A stretch of DNA of 64,000 nt from Isochrysis galbana. Its lineage: Eukaryota > Haptophyta > Isochrysidales > Isochrysidaceae. The notes under the pieces are model-generated. The model was not told the origin of the DNA, did not search any database, and saw only the letters and a program-made list of their open reading frames with translations. The stretch is from NCBI GenBank assembly GCA_018136815.1, contig CM030942.1, positions 239,976 to 303,975 on the forward strand, in the 5' to 3' direction. A program made the position numbers and the translations under genes. Of this stretch, positions 30,573 to 42,168 are shown piece after piece. Every line of letters begins with the position of its first letter. Positions within the stretch are counted from its first letter, which is position 1.

Positions 30573-32410
30573 GGTGCCCCCTGGTGGGCTGTGGGCGTTC
30601 GTTGCGTGCGTGAGGCACTACTCGTCGCGCTCGGCGCCGCTCTCTGCGAGGCTGTACGCCGACTCCGTCGCGCCCGCCCCGGTCTCTCCGCCCCCCTGGA
30701 CCGGTCAGCCGTGTGGAGCGTCAAGCATGGCCTGGCGCACGCTCTCCACGGAGACAAGGTGAGAGAGAGAGAGAGAAAGCCAGCTCAGCGTTCGCGTGGC
30801 ATACACGGGCAGAGGGGAGTGAAGAGCACTGACTCCCCGGCCCCAACACGTCCCCTTTCCCCCCCCTTCTCTCTCACACACAAGCGCGCATGTATGCATG
30901 TACACCTTCACATTCGCTCTCATACAGACATGGAGAGAATCACAGACCGCCTCGCCATATCTATTCATGAAGCCAAATTGCGATAAAGAGCAGCGGCGCT
31001 CGTACTCGTGCATGTGGCGTTTGGGGTGCACATTTTGACAACACGCACAACAGCAGCTGCCGCACACACATGCAAGTGCGCGCGCGACGGTCTCGCCACA
31101 CCATCACGACCATGCATGGAGTGAAGGGACGAAGATGTCGCGGTATTACAGACTCTCCGGCACTTGCACACAAACCATAGGAAGAGCAATGGCAACGATG
31201 CCAGAACCCTTCGCCCCCTCTCACGGGATGCCTCGTCTCGCCTCGCTTTTCATAGGCATCCCAAGCGCTGAAGCTGTGGCTCGCCGACATGGAGTTGCCG
31301 ACGAGCCCGCATATCGTTGAGGCGCTCCAGCGGCGAGCAGGGCACCCCACCTATGGCTACACGTATCAGCCAGAGGTGATGTGGGCTGCGGTCGCCAACT
31401 GGTTGCGACAGTATCATGGCTGGAGTGTCCACCCATCACAGTTCGTCTTCGCGCCCTCAGTTGTCACCAGCTTCTCGCTGGCGTTGCGCGCGCTGACGCA
31501 GCCGGGCGATCGTGTGCTGCTGATGACGCCGCTATACGAGCCACTGCAGCACGCAGTCACCGGTCTAGGGCGCAGCCTCATTCGCTTCCCGCTACGCGAG
31601 GGCGCCAATCTTGCCGGTATCAAGCCGGCTGAAGAGGAGACCCTTGAAGACGAGCGCGAATTGCAGCTTGATCTAGAGGGCCGTCTGGAGCCGCTCCTCC
31701 CGACGACCAAACTCGTGTTGCTGTGCTCTCCGCACAACCCAGCGGGCAGAGTGTGGCAGCGGTCGGAGCTTGTCGCGCTCGCCGCCGCGTGTGCGCGTTA
31801 CGGCGTGATTCTCGTGGAGGACGCTATCTGGGCAGACTGGTGTCTGTGGGGCGAGACGTTTGTGCCCTTTGCCTCCGCAGCCGCAGAGGCGAAGCAGGCC
31901 ACGGGGGTGGAGTGCAGGCATGTTTGTCTGGGCGCGCCGAGCAAGACATGGAATTTGGGTGGCTTGCACGCGTCGTGGGTATACTTCTCGGACGACATGC
32001 TGCGGCGCGCATACCTCGCAGAGGCCGAGCCCGCGACGCTTACCTTTGGCTCCACCTTCGCGACGGAGGCCATGCTCGCCGCTTACAACCACGGCATGCC
32101 GTGGCTACTAGAGGCGAAGGCCTACGTGGAGGCCAATCTCCTATACGTGACATCTGAGCTAAGGGAGCACGTGCCCGAGATCACGCCGCTCATGCCGCGC
32201 GCGACGTACCTATTGTGGCTCGATTGCTCTGGGCTAGGATTTGGCTGCGCTGCTGATCTCCACCGGTTTATGATTGAGGAGGCCCAGCTGCTGCTCTCGC
32301 CGGGCGCGTCGTTCGCGCCAGGTACCACTGCCCGCTATTTCAACATAGCGTGTATCTTCACGCACTTGCCTAGGCGATTTCGCGAGAGCCGACGCCACCA
32401 AGTCATCTAG
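30570..32410 (+). CDS. PLP-dependent aminotransferase / C-S lyase, PatB (MalY) type
   Basis: Exons 30570-30758 and 31256-32410 join in phase 0 (AAG|GTGAGA ... ATAG|GCATCC), giving 447 residues. The exon-1 end DRSAVWSVKHGL matches the conserved 'DR..T.S.K' N-terminus of PatB enzymes. Exon 2 starts with ALKLWLADMELPTSP, the family's 'PLWVADMDF' segment, so the join is well supported. Later come GYTYQPE, LLCSPHNPAGRVW, an Asp in VEDAIWADW for the pyridine nitrogen, and the PLP lysine (K293) in APSKTWNL, then GLHASW. Members cleave cystathionine and other C-S bonds or transaminate. The substrate here is not determinable. The start codon directly abuts a GA microsatellite, and the first 40 residues are Ala/Arg-rich and may be a targeting extension. 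Confidence 0.88.
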
Positions 32411-32562
32411 CGTTGTGACGTAGTGTGCGCACGCCAACCCCTCACACGTCTGACACACGTGCCTCCACCCTCAATCGCCTTACTCTCCCATTCCTTCTTT
32501 TTACCCCTTCTCTCTCAGAGGCGCGCTCTTACCAACGCCTGAACTGTGCCTGTGCACGTTCT

Positions 32563-34760
32563 ATGCTCGTGGACGCCTTGCAACGGCTTCGCCGAGCGGT
32601 TGTGCAACTGCGCGCCCGCCGCGTCAGCCTACACGGCGGTGAGCAGCGTGCATTGCCACGGTTCATGAGGAACTCGTCGCCGAACATTTCGCCGCGAAAA
32701 TTGCGCAAATTGCCGGCGCCCGATTCAGAGCGGTGCGCCCAGCCATTGCCAATGCATGATCGCGTTCCAACAGGGCGCCTCCTGCGGGACCTCGCAACAT
32801 ATATTGCCAGCGTTCTTGAGATCGCTCCAGTCGGCGCTCGGTACGACATGGGCTCGGTGACATTTTACGTTTCGTGCGGTTTCAGGTATGCCGAGGCGGA
32901 TGACCTGTTGATGGAGCTCGACGCAGGCCATGTGCGGCTCGTTCGCGCGACGTGGCTCATCGAGCAGGCTAGGGCAGGAGGTATCCTCAAGCGCCGGCAG
33001 GAGCTGCCGGATGAGGCCTTCATTTCGCCCGCAGACATACGTGAAACGCTCAAAGCTAGCGGCGATGGTGCGACGCGTGCTCCGCCCGGGGGCGCCTCTT
33101 TGCACGTGCCTTGTGTCTCGTGAATCAGCTCAACATGTGTTGCTCTCATGGACCATGTTCGCTGTCCCTCGCCCTCTGATCACAATCTCTCCCCAACAGC
33201 AGCCGCCCGTCTCCCATGTATAGATTACTTCGGCCCGGGCGGCGTCGACAAGGTGCTCCCGATTGTGTGCATCTCTTACGTATGGGACACTCATGAACAT
33301 CCCGATCCATCCGGACAGCAAGTGCGAGCGCACGAAGCGCACCTGATCCCCGCGCGTATGCTTCCCCGCTTTGTGCTCACCGTGCGTGTCCTTCAGCGCT
33401 TTGCGCCTCGGTCGCCCGGAGTAGGGTGGGGCCATTCCGCTTTGCGGATCACCGCTGCCACCCACCCACCCTCCGCTAAGTCGAAGTAAATCTCAACCCG
33501 CCTCCCATGTGCGAGCGCGCTGCTCAGCCGTCTTGCGTGCATGCACTCCTCTGCAGCTCTCGCTCGTGGCGGCAGCGTTGGAGCGCGACTTGCCAAAGTT
33601 TGCGATGCCAGGCGCGCTCGGTTTCAAAGGGTTCAACGCAGTCGGGGTCATGTGGGATTGGGCATCCCTCTACCAGCCGCCCTTCGCCAGCGCCGACGAA
33701 GAAGCAAGCTTCTGTCATGCGCGGGACGACACTATGGACATATGGTTTGCCCACCAAGGCACAGCTGTGTACATGCTGACGCAGCACCCGAAAGCGCGGG
33801 GTGCCGCTCGGAGTCACGGCTACAGAGAGTCGGGGTGGACAACGTTCGAGCGATGCTGCGCTGAGCAGCTAAAGCACTGCTTCCTAACGGACTGCAGGTC
33901 CGAGCTTTGCTCGCAAGCCATACTAGCCTTGGAGCACCCCCCTCCTCCACGGCAATTCCGACCACGATCACTTTGGCTCATGCACCGTGCAGCCCTCCGC
34001 TCTGGGCACACCACTGGCTAGTTACGTCGTCATTTCCGTCGAGCTGCCCTGCCCCCCCCCCATCCATATCGGTTTGGTCCCGCAGGTGGCGCCTTGTCGT
34101 CGATCTCGGCGAAGGCCTCCAACCTACCTTGGATGATTGCTTGCGCTCCGAGCGGTATGCGAAAGAAGAAGTGAGCGCAGTTGCGAACCCGCGGAGGATG
34201 CGCAGCGACCGCGCGCGCTCACTGCCCGAGCCGCTGTCCCTTGTGACCCCGCCATGTAGGACGTCGGGGAGCAGAAGGAGCGTTGCTGGCCTGTGGGACC
34301 CGATGACTTTGATGAGTTCATGGCTACACGCGTGTTCAGAGTCCCTTCAGACCGTGCGGTGTTGTGCAGTCTTTACCGTACAATGAGCGGCAAAAACCTA
34401 GGCAGCGTGACCAAACTCAGCTTTGATGGCATGTGCGCACCGACCGAAGCGGATGCACGACGACTGGGCGGATGCCTAAATTACTGCGATCAGCTGGTGA
34501 GCCTTGACCTGCAGGGAGTGGGATTGACCGATTCGGTGCTGCAAATCTTGCTGCTCTCGCTGGAGCGCGGCTCGCTCCCGCGACTGCGATCACTGCGGGT
34601 CGATGGCATCGGCGAGACCGGCGTGTTGGCCCTCGCAGAGGCGCTTCAGTTTCGAGACGTGGCCGGCATGCTCGACGAACTGCACCTCGGCAGCAATGAC
34701 GCCAGCGAGGAGCTCAAGCGGCTGCTTCGAGAAGTGCGTGCCAGCCTCGCTGTTATTTGA
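32563..34760 (+). CDS. Multi-exon protein of the protist 'HPDP...WTTFE' type with leucine-rich-repeat tail
   Basis: Proposed exons: 32563-33067, 33200-33321, 33557-33897, 34086-34170, 34260-34760. All four junctions use GT-AG and keep frame, giving 517 residues. The core reads CISYVWDTHEHPDPSGQQ | LSLVAAALERDLPKF, then VMWDWASLYQPP, MDIWFAHQGTAVYMLT and ESGWTTFERCCAE. I recall this set of motifs from hypothetical proteins of dinoflagellates and haptophytes; no biochemical function is known to me. The C-terminus (about residues 355-517) has leucine-rich, RNI-like repeats: LVSLDLQGVGLTDSVLQ, LRSLRVDGIGETGV, LDELHLGSND. The N-terminal 165 residues are unrecognised. The first splice pair is the least certain. 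The terminal exon and 3' UTR are duplicated at 14030. Confidence 0.75.
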
Positions 34761-36247
34761 GGTGCGACCAGCGCCGATTGTATTCCATCGTGTTGGCGAC
34801 CAAGCTCTTCGCCAGCTCAAGGTATGGACGATGCCGGTCTCGTACGCCGCGGGGGGGGGGGGGGGCATCGCCGCGGAGCAGTAGCGCCACCTCGGAGGGC
34901 GGGAGGAAGCTGAGATTAATGTGGCTTTGTCGGTTTCAGAAACGTTCCACCGATGTCGAAGTCTCTGAGTAGGAGTTTCGAATTTCACGGATAAAGGAGT
35001 CGTGTTTTGTGCCCCGACCCTAAACTTGCTCCAGAATCGTCTATCCTAATGATATTGATATTGAGTGTTAACTAGAAGCGCACAGCCTCTCATTCGCTCA
35101 ACGAGTATTATACGTTTTAGACTCCACATATTGTCTACGCCTCCAGTCGGGGCACAAATGTATAGAGAAGGCACGTGCCGGCGCGCGCTCATGAGACGAA
35201 TTTGACTGACCAATTGGGTATGAGGGTAATGAAGAAGGGAGAAGGGGCCACACCGGCGGTAGGCGTGGCGGTAGGAACGGCTTTTTGGCTGCTTTAGGAG
35301 GCTGGCAGGCTCAAGCCCATCCATGAGTGGAGGGTGGAGGGTGGAGGGGCAGGTGGGAAAGCGGGCTTGGACGAGGGCGCGAGGACGGGGGCGAAAGCGA
35401 CATCGAGCGAGCGGTGAGTGAGCGACAAGGACGAACGGACGAACGCGAGGGGGAGGGGAGGGGGATGGCTGTGGTGGTTGTGGTGTTGTGGTTGGGGCTG
35501 GTGAGGAAAGAGAGGAGAGACTGTTAGGTATGAGTGGTAGACGAGCGAGACGACGAGAGCAAGAGCGACAGATGAACGACTTGCCGTTGTCGCGGCGCTC
35601 GAATCGATGTCTGCAGATGACTTGGTTTAGTTACCTTCTCCCTTCGCTCTCGTTTCTCACTTCACGACACGGTCGTCTGGCTGGCTCGTTCTCTATGCCT
35701 TTGTCTTCCCCCCCCCCCGCGGGGAGACGAGGGGCCGGGCCTTCTCTTGCACCGGAGGGGCCTCCGATATCCCACGAAAGCCCGGTCTCGCTTCACTCCT
35801 CCTTTCGTCTACGGAGGGCAGATCTCCCTCCTCCCTCCCCTTTCGTTGCGCTCTGTCTGGAGACCACCGCACCTCGTCGCTTAGCTCGCGCGTGACGGGC
35901 CGAGCCCCGCCGTGTGCGCTGGTTTCGGGGGGGGGGGGGGGGGGGTTCGGTTTATGATGTAGACAGTGCCCGAGTGCCGGTGTCTGGTTCGCTCTGGGGG
36001 TCGCATTTTTTACCCCCTGTTTTCGAGGATGGGGGCCGGGGTCGGATTTTTGTTTTAAATAGCGGACTTGTACGTTGCACGTTTGGTTCACTCGCCCGGG
36101 GTACTCCTACGTTTGCAAATACAGTAGTGGCGACTCGGGGGGGGGGCATCGGTTATTATTTATTAGGCCGATTCACCTTGTACTCTCCAAGACACCGCGG
36201 CAGCGCAGAGAGAAAGATGAGGGCACTCCACCAAAGAAAAGTGTCGA
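34761..36247. other. Intergenic with poly-G runs
   Basis: Contains G-runs at about 34850-34864 and 35929-35945. No gene was supported; an open frame at 35488-35895 has no domain. Confidence 0.45.
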
Positions 36248-36248
36248 A

Positions 36249-36329
<81 letters not shown>
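36248..36329. repeat. (GA)n microsatellite
   Basis: Near-pure GA repeat of about 80 bases. Confidence 0.95.
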
Positions 36330-36332
<3 letters not shown>

Positions 36333-37075
36333 TGAGAAAGGGAGAGAGAGAGAGTTCTCGATGAGGAGGCAAGAAGAAAGAAGGGTGTGGTGGGTGAGTG
36401 TCCCTGTGTGATGATGGCGCGAAACAAAATTGGGAGAGAGTCTCGCGGCGGTCTTCACTCCGTCCATCTGTGGTCTTCTCCTGGTCTCAGAGTGTCCCTC
36501 TCTTCTCTCTCTCTCGGCCCCCCCCCCCTCCCCCCCCGCCCCCCCTCCCTCTCTCTCTCACCGTGGGAAGTTCAAGTTCGTACTGATCACTGACAACTCA
36601 ACTTTCTTTCTCTCTTTTTTGGCCACAAACAACCTCGAAAGCGGGGAAGGAACCCGCGCGGCGCCTCCGCAGTCTTCTTCCCCTCTCGAAGGAGCAGTAA
36701 TACTCCAAGCCAGGCCCCAACGCTCCCAGAGGCAAACGCCGACCACGCGAGATCACCAGCGCTCTCGCGGTGTTTCTATTGTGCTCACTCTCTCTTTCTT
36801 CTCTCTTCCGGGGGTGCCTGTGGGTGCTCCTCGTACAGTCGGCTTCTTTCTCTCCTCTTTCTCTCTCTCTTGCCCCCCCACCCATCCACCGGCTGGGAGC
36901 TGCCTGCCGTCCCCCCCCCGCCCGGTGCGCAGAGGAGGGAGAAAGAGAGGGAGGGAGAGAGACGGCAACAGGGGAGGAGCCCGTGCGGGCGAGCGTGTGG
37001 GGTCACAGCCGGCACCCCCTCACCCTACTTTACCCCCTCCCCCCTCCCTCGCAGCTCCGCGCCAGGAACAGAGAG
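36330..37075 (+). promoter_or_regulatory. Pyrimidine-rich upstream region of the coiled-coil gene
   Basis: CT-rich blocks at 36500-36560 and 36780-36900 and a C/T tract at 37020-37050. A possible 3' splice site (cctcgcag) lies at 37044-37053, 22 bases before the ATG at 37076, so a 5' UTR intron is possible. Confidence 0.4.
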
Positions 37076-39055
37076 ATGCTGGCACAGGGCCCCACCTCGT
37101 TCAAAATCGAGATCCCGGTCGACTCTGACCTGCTTCCCGAGGCGCGGACGCCGGGCGAGCTGGCCGCGGAGAAGCACTCCAACCTCTCCACCCCGCGCGT
37201 CTCCAAGTCGCCCTCTGAGCTCCGCAAGGCTGAGGAGCAGTCTGTCCTCTTGCGTGCCGTCCACCTTGAGGCCGTCCAGGCAAGGGCCGCCAGGGAGACT
37301 CAGCGCGCCGCCGACGCCAAGGCTCGCCGACTGCGCGCTGAGGCGAACTCACGCGCGAAGCTGACCAGCCGCTTTAGCGAGGTCGCCAAACGGGACGCCC
37401 TCAAGGCCGAGGAAAAGAAGCAGGCCACCCATGAGCGCGCACGCATCCGCGCGGCTCGCGCCGAGGAGGCGCGCTGCGTACGTCAGGCCATAGCCGAGGC
37501 GCGAAACAACAAGCTCTCGTCGGCCTCGGAGCGCGTAGAAGAGGCTTCGCGACGCGCGGCCGACATCGTCGAGGCGACCGCTGCCAAGAACGCCCACTTT
37601 GTTAAGCGAGCGCTGGCGCTTGTTGCGGCGCACAGGCAGAATCAACGCAACGAGGCCGAGGCGGCCTCAGTCAGGCTCGCTGCCAAAATCGCCGCTGCAA
37701 CAGAGCGGCGCAACGACGCCCTCGAGGCAGCGCAGTCACGCGCCTCGCTTGAACGCGTCGAGATGGCCAGGTTGGAGCTCGCCAAGCTCGAAGTCGAGCG
37801 CCAACACAAGAAGATGGAGCTCGACCGCTCAATCGCGGCAGCACTAGAGCGCCGCGACTCAAAGTTGGAGATGCGCGTGGAGAAGGCGCGAGCCGACATC
37901 TCGCGAGTTAACGCGGCCCATGATGCTAAGATTATGATGGCGCTGGAAGCGGAGGCGGAGCTCGCCGAGTCTCGCCGCGCCATCTTCGCCAAGCTCAACG
38001 CCGCCGACGTGCGCGCCAAGGAGGAGCGCTCGCGCAAGGCCTCCAAAGACCTCCGCCCCGGGCTCGGCTCGCGCAAAGCATCCCGTGTGCTCGACCCACT
38101 CGCCTTCGAGATCCCGGTCAGAGATAGTGGCACCGAGAAGACGAGCCTTTCCTCGGCCCTCGTCAAGAGGCTGCAGATCAAATCGCGCACGAGCCACATC
38201 AAGTCAATGACGGACCTTGAGACACGCAAGGCGCTCTCAGCGGATGCACGTGTCGGCTTTGCACGTAAGGACCTCGCAGCAACGCGCGATGCCATCGCAA
38301 GACGCCAGGAACGCGTGGCGGCGCTTGCCGCCAAAGTCGACGAGCAAGCCCGTCGCGGCGCCTCACTCGCCCAGAACCATGTGCAGCTGCGTGCCCATAC
38401 CGCCAAACGCATGAATGCGCGCGTGGGCGCAGCCTCGGTGCGGCGCGCCACTGCGGATTCGGAGAAGCGCAAAGCTGTCGCACGGCGGGCCTTGCGCGCT
38501 GCGGCAGCGAGTGGCCGCCGAGCCCAGCGGCTCCTGTCGACCTCGAACAATTCGCTGGAGGCCAATCGCACTGAAATGTTCTTAGCCCGCCGAGACGTGA
38601 TCGACGCCTCGCGAGTCACGCGTGCTCAGTCTCATGTCCTCCGCTCGCTTGTTGTGTCCATGCGTGGCTCTGAGCTGCTCATGCAGAAGGCGGCTCGTGC
38701 GCACATGTCGACGCTTCCCTACAATAGGCCGGCCAAACTCACGCAGTCGGGCGGCATCATGATGAAGAAACTTGCCGAGACTGACGCTGAAACGTCCGGC
38801 TCGAGTGCCGGGGGCTCCGTGAGCACCACCCCCAACGACGTGACGGCCGCTAGGTTTACAACCAAGCCGGATCTGCAACAGCTCATCAAGGCGCAGAACA
38901 TGGCCAAGGCCGCTGAGACGGCGTCAACCGACATGTCCTTCATCTCTAACGACGAGCTGCGTCAGATCCATGCGCTCGCCAAGGCATCTATAGGCACGTC
39001 GTTCTCTGATGAGGATTGGCAAGTCGTGAGCGACCGCCAGTCAGGCTCTTCCTAA
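37076..39055 (+). CDS. Alanine/arginine/glutamate-rich coiled-coil protein, unrecognised
   Basis: 659 residues from the ATG at 37076; the longer open frame upstream is pyrimidine-tract translation. Nearly the whole protein (about residues 45-330 and 390-560) is predicted long helix with heptads of A, R, E, L and K, for example EEKKQATHERARIRAARAEEA. A short motif recurs: FKIEIPVDSD near residue 10 and FEIPVRDSGT near residue 345, each opening a coiled-coil half. The tail is Ser/Thr-rich and disordered, ending EDWQVVSDRQSGSS. No motor, ATPase or zinc domain is seen. A structural role (axonemal, centrosomal or cytoskeletal) is plausible but unproven. No intron is needed. Confidence 0.75.
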   Translation: MLAQGPTSFKIEIPVDSDLLPEARTPGELAAEKHSNLSTPRVSKSPSELRKAEEQSVLLRAVHLEAVQARAARETQRAADAKARRLRAEANSRAKLTSRFSEVAKRDALKAEEKKQATHERARIRAARAEEARCVRQAIAEARNNKLSSASERVEEASRRAADIVEATAAKNAHFVKRALALVAAHRQNQRNEAEAASVRLAAKIAAATERRNDALEAAQSRASLERVEMARLELAKLEVERQHKKMELDRSIAAALERRDSKLEMRVEKARADISRVNAAHDAKIMMALEAEAELAESRRAIFAKLNAADVRAKEERSRKASKDLRPGLGSRKASRVLDPLAFEIPVRDSGTEKTSLSSALVKRLQIKSRTSHIKSMTDLETRKALSADARVGFARKDLAATRDAIARRQERVAALAAKVDEQARRGASLAQNHVQLRAHTAKRMNARVGAASVRRATADSEKRKAVARRALRAAAASGRRAQRLLSTSNNSLEANRTEMFLARRDVIDASRVTRAQSHVLRSLVVSMRGSELLMQKAARAHMSTLPYNRPAKLTQSGGIMMKKLAETDAETSGSSAGGSVSTTPNDVTAARFTTKPDLQQLIKAQNMAKAAETASTDMSFISNDELRQIHALAKASIGTSFSDEDWQVVSDRQSGSS

Positions 39056-41627
39056 GCAAGACGACCGGTCGCAGCCGTGTTGCGGGGAGAGCAGCGTGTC
39101 GCTGGTCATTGGGTGTACCCGCAGTTGCTCCTGCCATCATGCCCGACGGCTGTCGTCAAGCACGGGTGTGAAAATGGCCCTCGAGCGGCAAGTGGGTCCG
39201 GACACGACCTTCAAATGCGGCTAAGCTCTTTGGTCTAGACTTTTGTTGGCATTGAAATCGGGAGACGGAATCCGTTGGTAGCTGCGGGCTAGCTATCGCT
39301 ATCGTTCCCCTCGCTCTTCTGAAGTCTGAATCGGACTTCGATAAAGACGATCCGCCGTGACCTCGTCTACGTTTGCAGACGTGGCCCATCATGCCAACCG
39401 TTGTCAACTTTCATTGCGTCTTCCGTGGTTTTCACCGCCCGCTCTCTTCCCAGCACAATCAACCGTCGAGGACCCCCCAATGTGCATTATTTGTCTTCCG
39501 TTGCCTTCCCCCCAATGTGCATTATTTGATTGTGTGGGAAGATGCGCAAATTATAGTTGTGGTTGCACATGCTCCGCCTCTGCCAAAGTATCGATCCAAT
39601 CTGTGTAGCGTTCGACCACCGATGGCTTAGCCATTGCAATGGTAAATGGCATCTTGTGGAGCAGAAATAAGATTGTGACGATCAACGCCGAATAAAAACC
39701 TCTCATAATAGTCACACCTGGCACGTGCGGCCATGGGACCTGGGATACCTTATACCTTCTCTAGCAGAAGCCACGCCCGCTTCCCTGCTTTAGGGCGGTA
39801 CGTCAAACAGCTATTTTAACGTTTAAGGGTGCAAATTGACCAAGTCCCAAGTCAAGATTGAACGAGCCTCAGCCGGAGATCATAAATCCCAGCCAGGGGC
39901 GCTTTTTATTGATCATGCGATGCATTGCATGATGGGAAAGAGCTGCCCCAATCGAAGATTGCTGGGGGCAGCACGGGCATTGGCAATCGCGATCTCATTT
40001 CTCTTGGGCTCTCGGAGATGTTGATTGAGTAATGAGTAATCACCCCCACCTCGCGAGAGCGAGAGCTCTAGATAGATGTATGCATGGCCACCACCTACAC
40101 GCCATTCTTCGGCCTTCGGCCGATCGCGGGCGATCAGACGTCGCGGAAGCTCCGCGTTTTAAGAGTGATGCGCCCCACATTCACCACTCTGATCCCCTCC
40201 CATGACCCTTGAGCCTTGAGCGCCCGCCTCAATCTGATTCAATCTCCCAAAATAGCAGATAGCAGACCGCCACGCGCGGGGGAAGGGGAAGGGGAAGGGA
40301 GGGGGGTCACTTACCGACGCCATTGCCCTTCGTGGGGCGGGAGGTGGTCGTTCGGAGGGGGTAGGCGGCTGGCGGGGCAGGTAGGGGGGAACCCTGCGGA
40401 ATCCTTGGACACCCACGGGAGGTGGGAAGTAGTGGTTAAAAAGAGTGAGTGACCGGGCTAAGAGTAAAGAAGAGAAGTTCGAATAAAGTAGCCTCTATAA
40501 GTCTATCAGTATTGTAGTCCCAGTCTATACAGTGATTAGAGTAGAAGATTAGAAGCCTCGCTGTGGAGTCACACTCTCGGGGCACAGTGATTGCGCCTTC
40601 AACCCCTCTCCCCCCTTCTTTCAGTCTCTTCCAGGCGTTTCTCTTCTCTTTTTCTCTCCACGTTCTCCCTCCCTCTCTCTTTTCTTCCTCCCTCGCTCTC
40701 TCTTATTTCACTCTCTCCCTCCCCCCCCCGCGCCCGCCTCCGCCTTCCGTCTTGTGGCGCGACGCGGTGAGAGGAGCAGAGAGGGGCAGGTGGACCGGGG
40801 GGGGGGGGGGGGGGGGGCGTGGACGAGAAGCGTGGGATGGGGCGGTTTGGGGGGGCGGGGGGGGGGGGGGGGGGGGGGGGGGTGTTGGGAGGGGGGGTAA
40901 AGCGCGAGAGCAAGAGAGCAAGGGAGCGGCAGAGCTAGAGGGAGGGGGAGGGAAGGGGGGGAGGCTAAAGGCGGACAGCGGCTTTGGAGATGGAAAGAGG
41001 GGAGAGGGAAGCGGGCGACGGTGGGGAGGGAGGGAGGGAGATGGAGCGGGTAGCAGAAGGGGAGTTCTTGCAATGTAGGGAGGGGGGTTGGTAGGTGGGA
41101 TTTGTGGTGAAGAGGGAAGGGACGCAATAAAAGGGGAAAGACGGAGACGACTGGGGTCGGTGAGGGAGGAAAAGGAAAGGTGGGGGGCAAGTAAGAGAGC
41201 CAGAGCAGGTGTGAGCGGAAACTCATGTGGATGGGGATGGCCGTAGAACGGATGGAGCGAGAGGTAGAGATGAAGGGGAGAGGACTGGGAGGAGGGGGGC
41301 AAGGGAAAAGCGGAGGGTATGGCTGCTGAACGAAGAAGAAAGGGGTGAGGAGGGAGAGCAGAGGGAGAGGGTCACTGCACTAGGCTCAGCACGGTAGGAA
41401 ACGGAGCGCGCACGTAGGATATGCATAAAAGCCCTTGGTTGGGAGTTGGGGATAGGGAAGTTGCCGACACGGGCATCAAGGGCTGTGAACTGCCAAAGGG
41501 CATGCGCATAGGCACATGCCCAGCTCACTCCTCATTCTCTATTCCCGCCCTCCCTTCGGTTCAGGACGGACAATTACTGAGAGCTGAACTCGAGAGTAAA
41601 AGCGGGGATAGAGTTGCACGCCGTGCC
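39056..41627. other. Long intergenic region, G-rich tracts, nothing recognised
   Basis: Holds C/T-rich sequence at 40600-40735 and long poly-G runs at about 40798-40818 and 40850-40885. The many frames at 40560-41300 come from biased composition. No gene was supported on either strand. Confidence 0.5.
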
Positions 41628-42168
41628 ATGTCGCAAATGTCGTGCCGCCACCTGCTGATCAAGTTCTCAGGTAGTCGCAATCCCGTCTCGCGTCGGACAG
41701 GACAGTCCACCGCCGGGATCTCCGCCGACACCGCACTGAAGGAGCTCGAGGATTACGCTGCCAAGGTGCGGGTATCGCCTGGCCCGTGCTCTTTGCCGCA
41801 CGCTGCCAAGATGGCCTCTCATTCGTACGTTCACCATGCCACAGATCAAGGCGGAGGGCGCTACAGAAGAAGTCTTCGCCAAGTATGCCCGGGAGCGCTC
41901 CGACTGCGGCTCCTTCGCAAATGTGTGTGTCCCCTGCGTCAACGCACGCACATGGCTGAATCAGAGATGCTGTACTAGCCTCGCGCTCAGGGGATCTATG
42001 ACGCCTGCACGCCCTGGCATGCCCTCGCAGGGCGGCGATTTGGGCTCGTTTGGTCCGGGTGAGATGCAGAGCCAGTTCGAGGACGGCACGAGGGCGACCC
42101 CGGTGGGGAGCATGTCGGGCCCTGTGCTATCGGACTCAGGATACCACCTAATCTTTCGCGTTGCCTAG
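41628..42168 (+). CDS. Pin1-type (parvulin) peptidyl-prolyl cis/trans isomerase
   Basis: Exons 41628-41765, 41845-41922 and 42031-42168 join in phase 0 at both junctions (AAG|GTGCGG...ACAG|ATC; AAT|GTGTGT...GCAG|GGC). They encode 117 residues, the size of the single-domain plant Pin1 without a WW domain. The phosphate-binding loop CRHLLIKFSGSRNPVSRR carries the basic residues that select phospho-Ser/Thr-Pro. SDCGSFAN|GGDLGSFGPGEM has the catalytic Cys in SDC. FEDGTRATPVGSMSGPVLSDSGYHLIFRVA ends the domain at the stop codon. It isomerises pSer/pThr-Pro bonds in nuclear and cytosolic signalling and cell-cycle proteins. The three exons complete the fold without gaps. Confidence 0.92.

Noticed and set aside
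40560..41302. Several 100-200-codon frames in G-rich and C-rich DNA
   Set aside because: All are Gly/Arg- or Pro/Ser-only translations of homopolymer-rich sequence.
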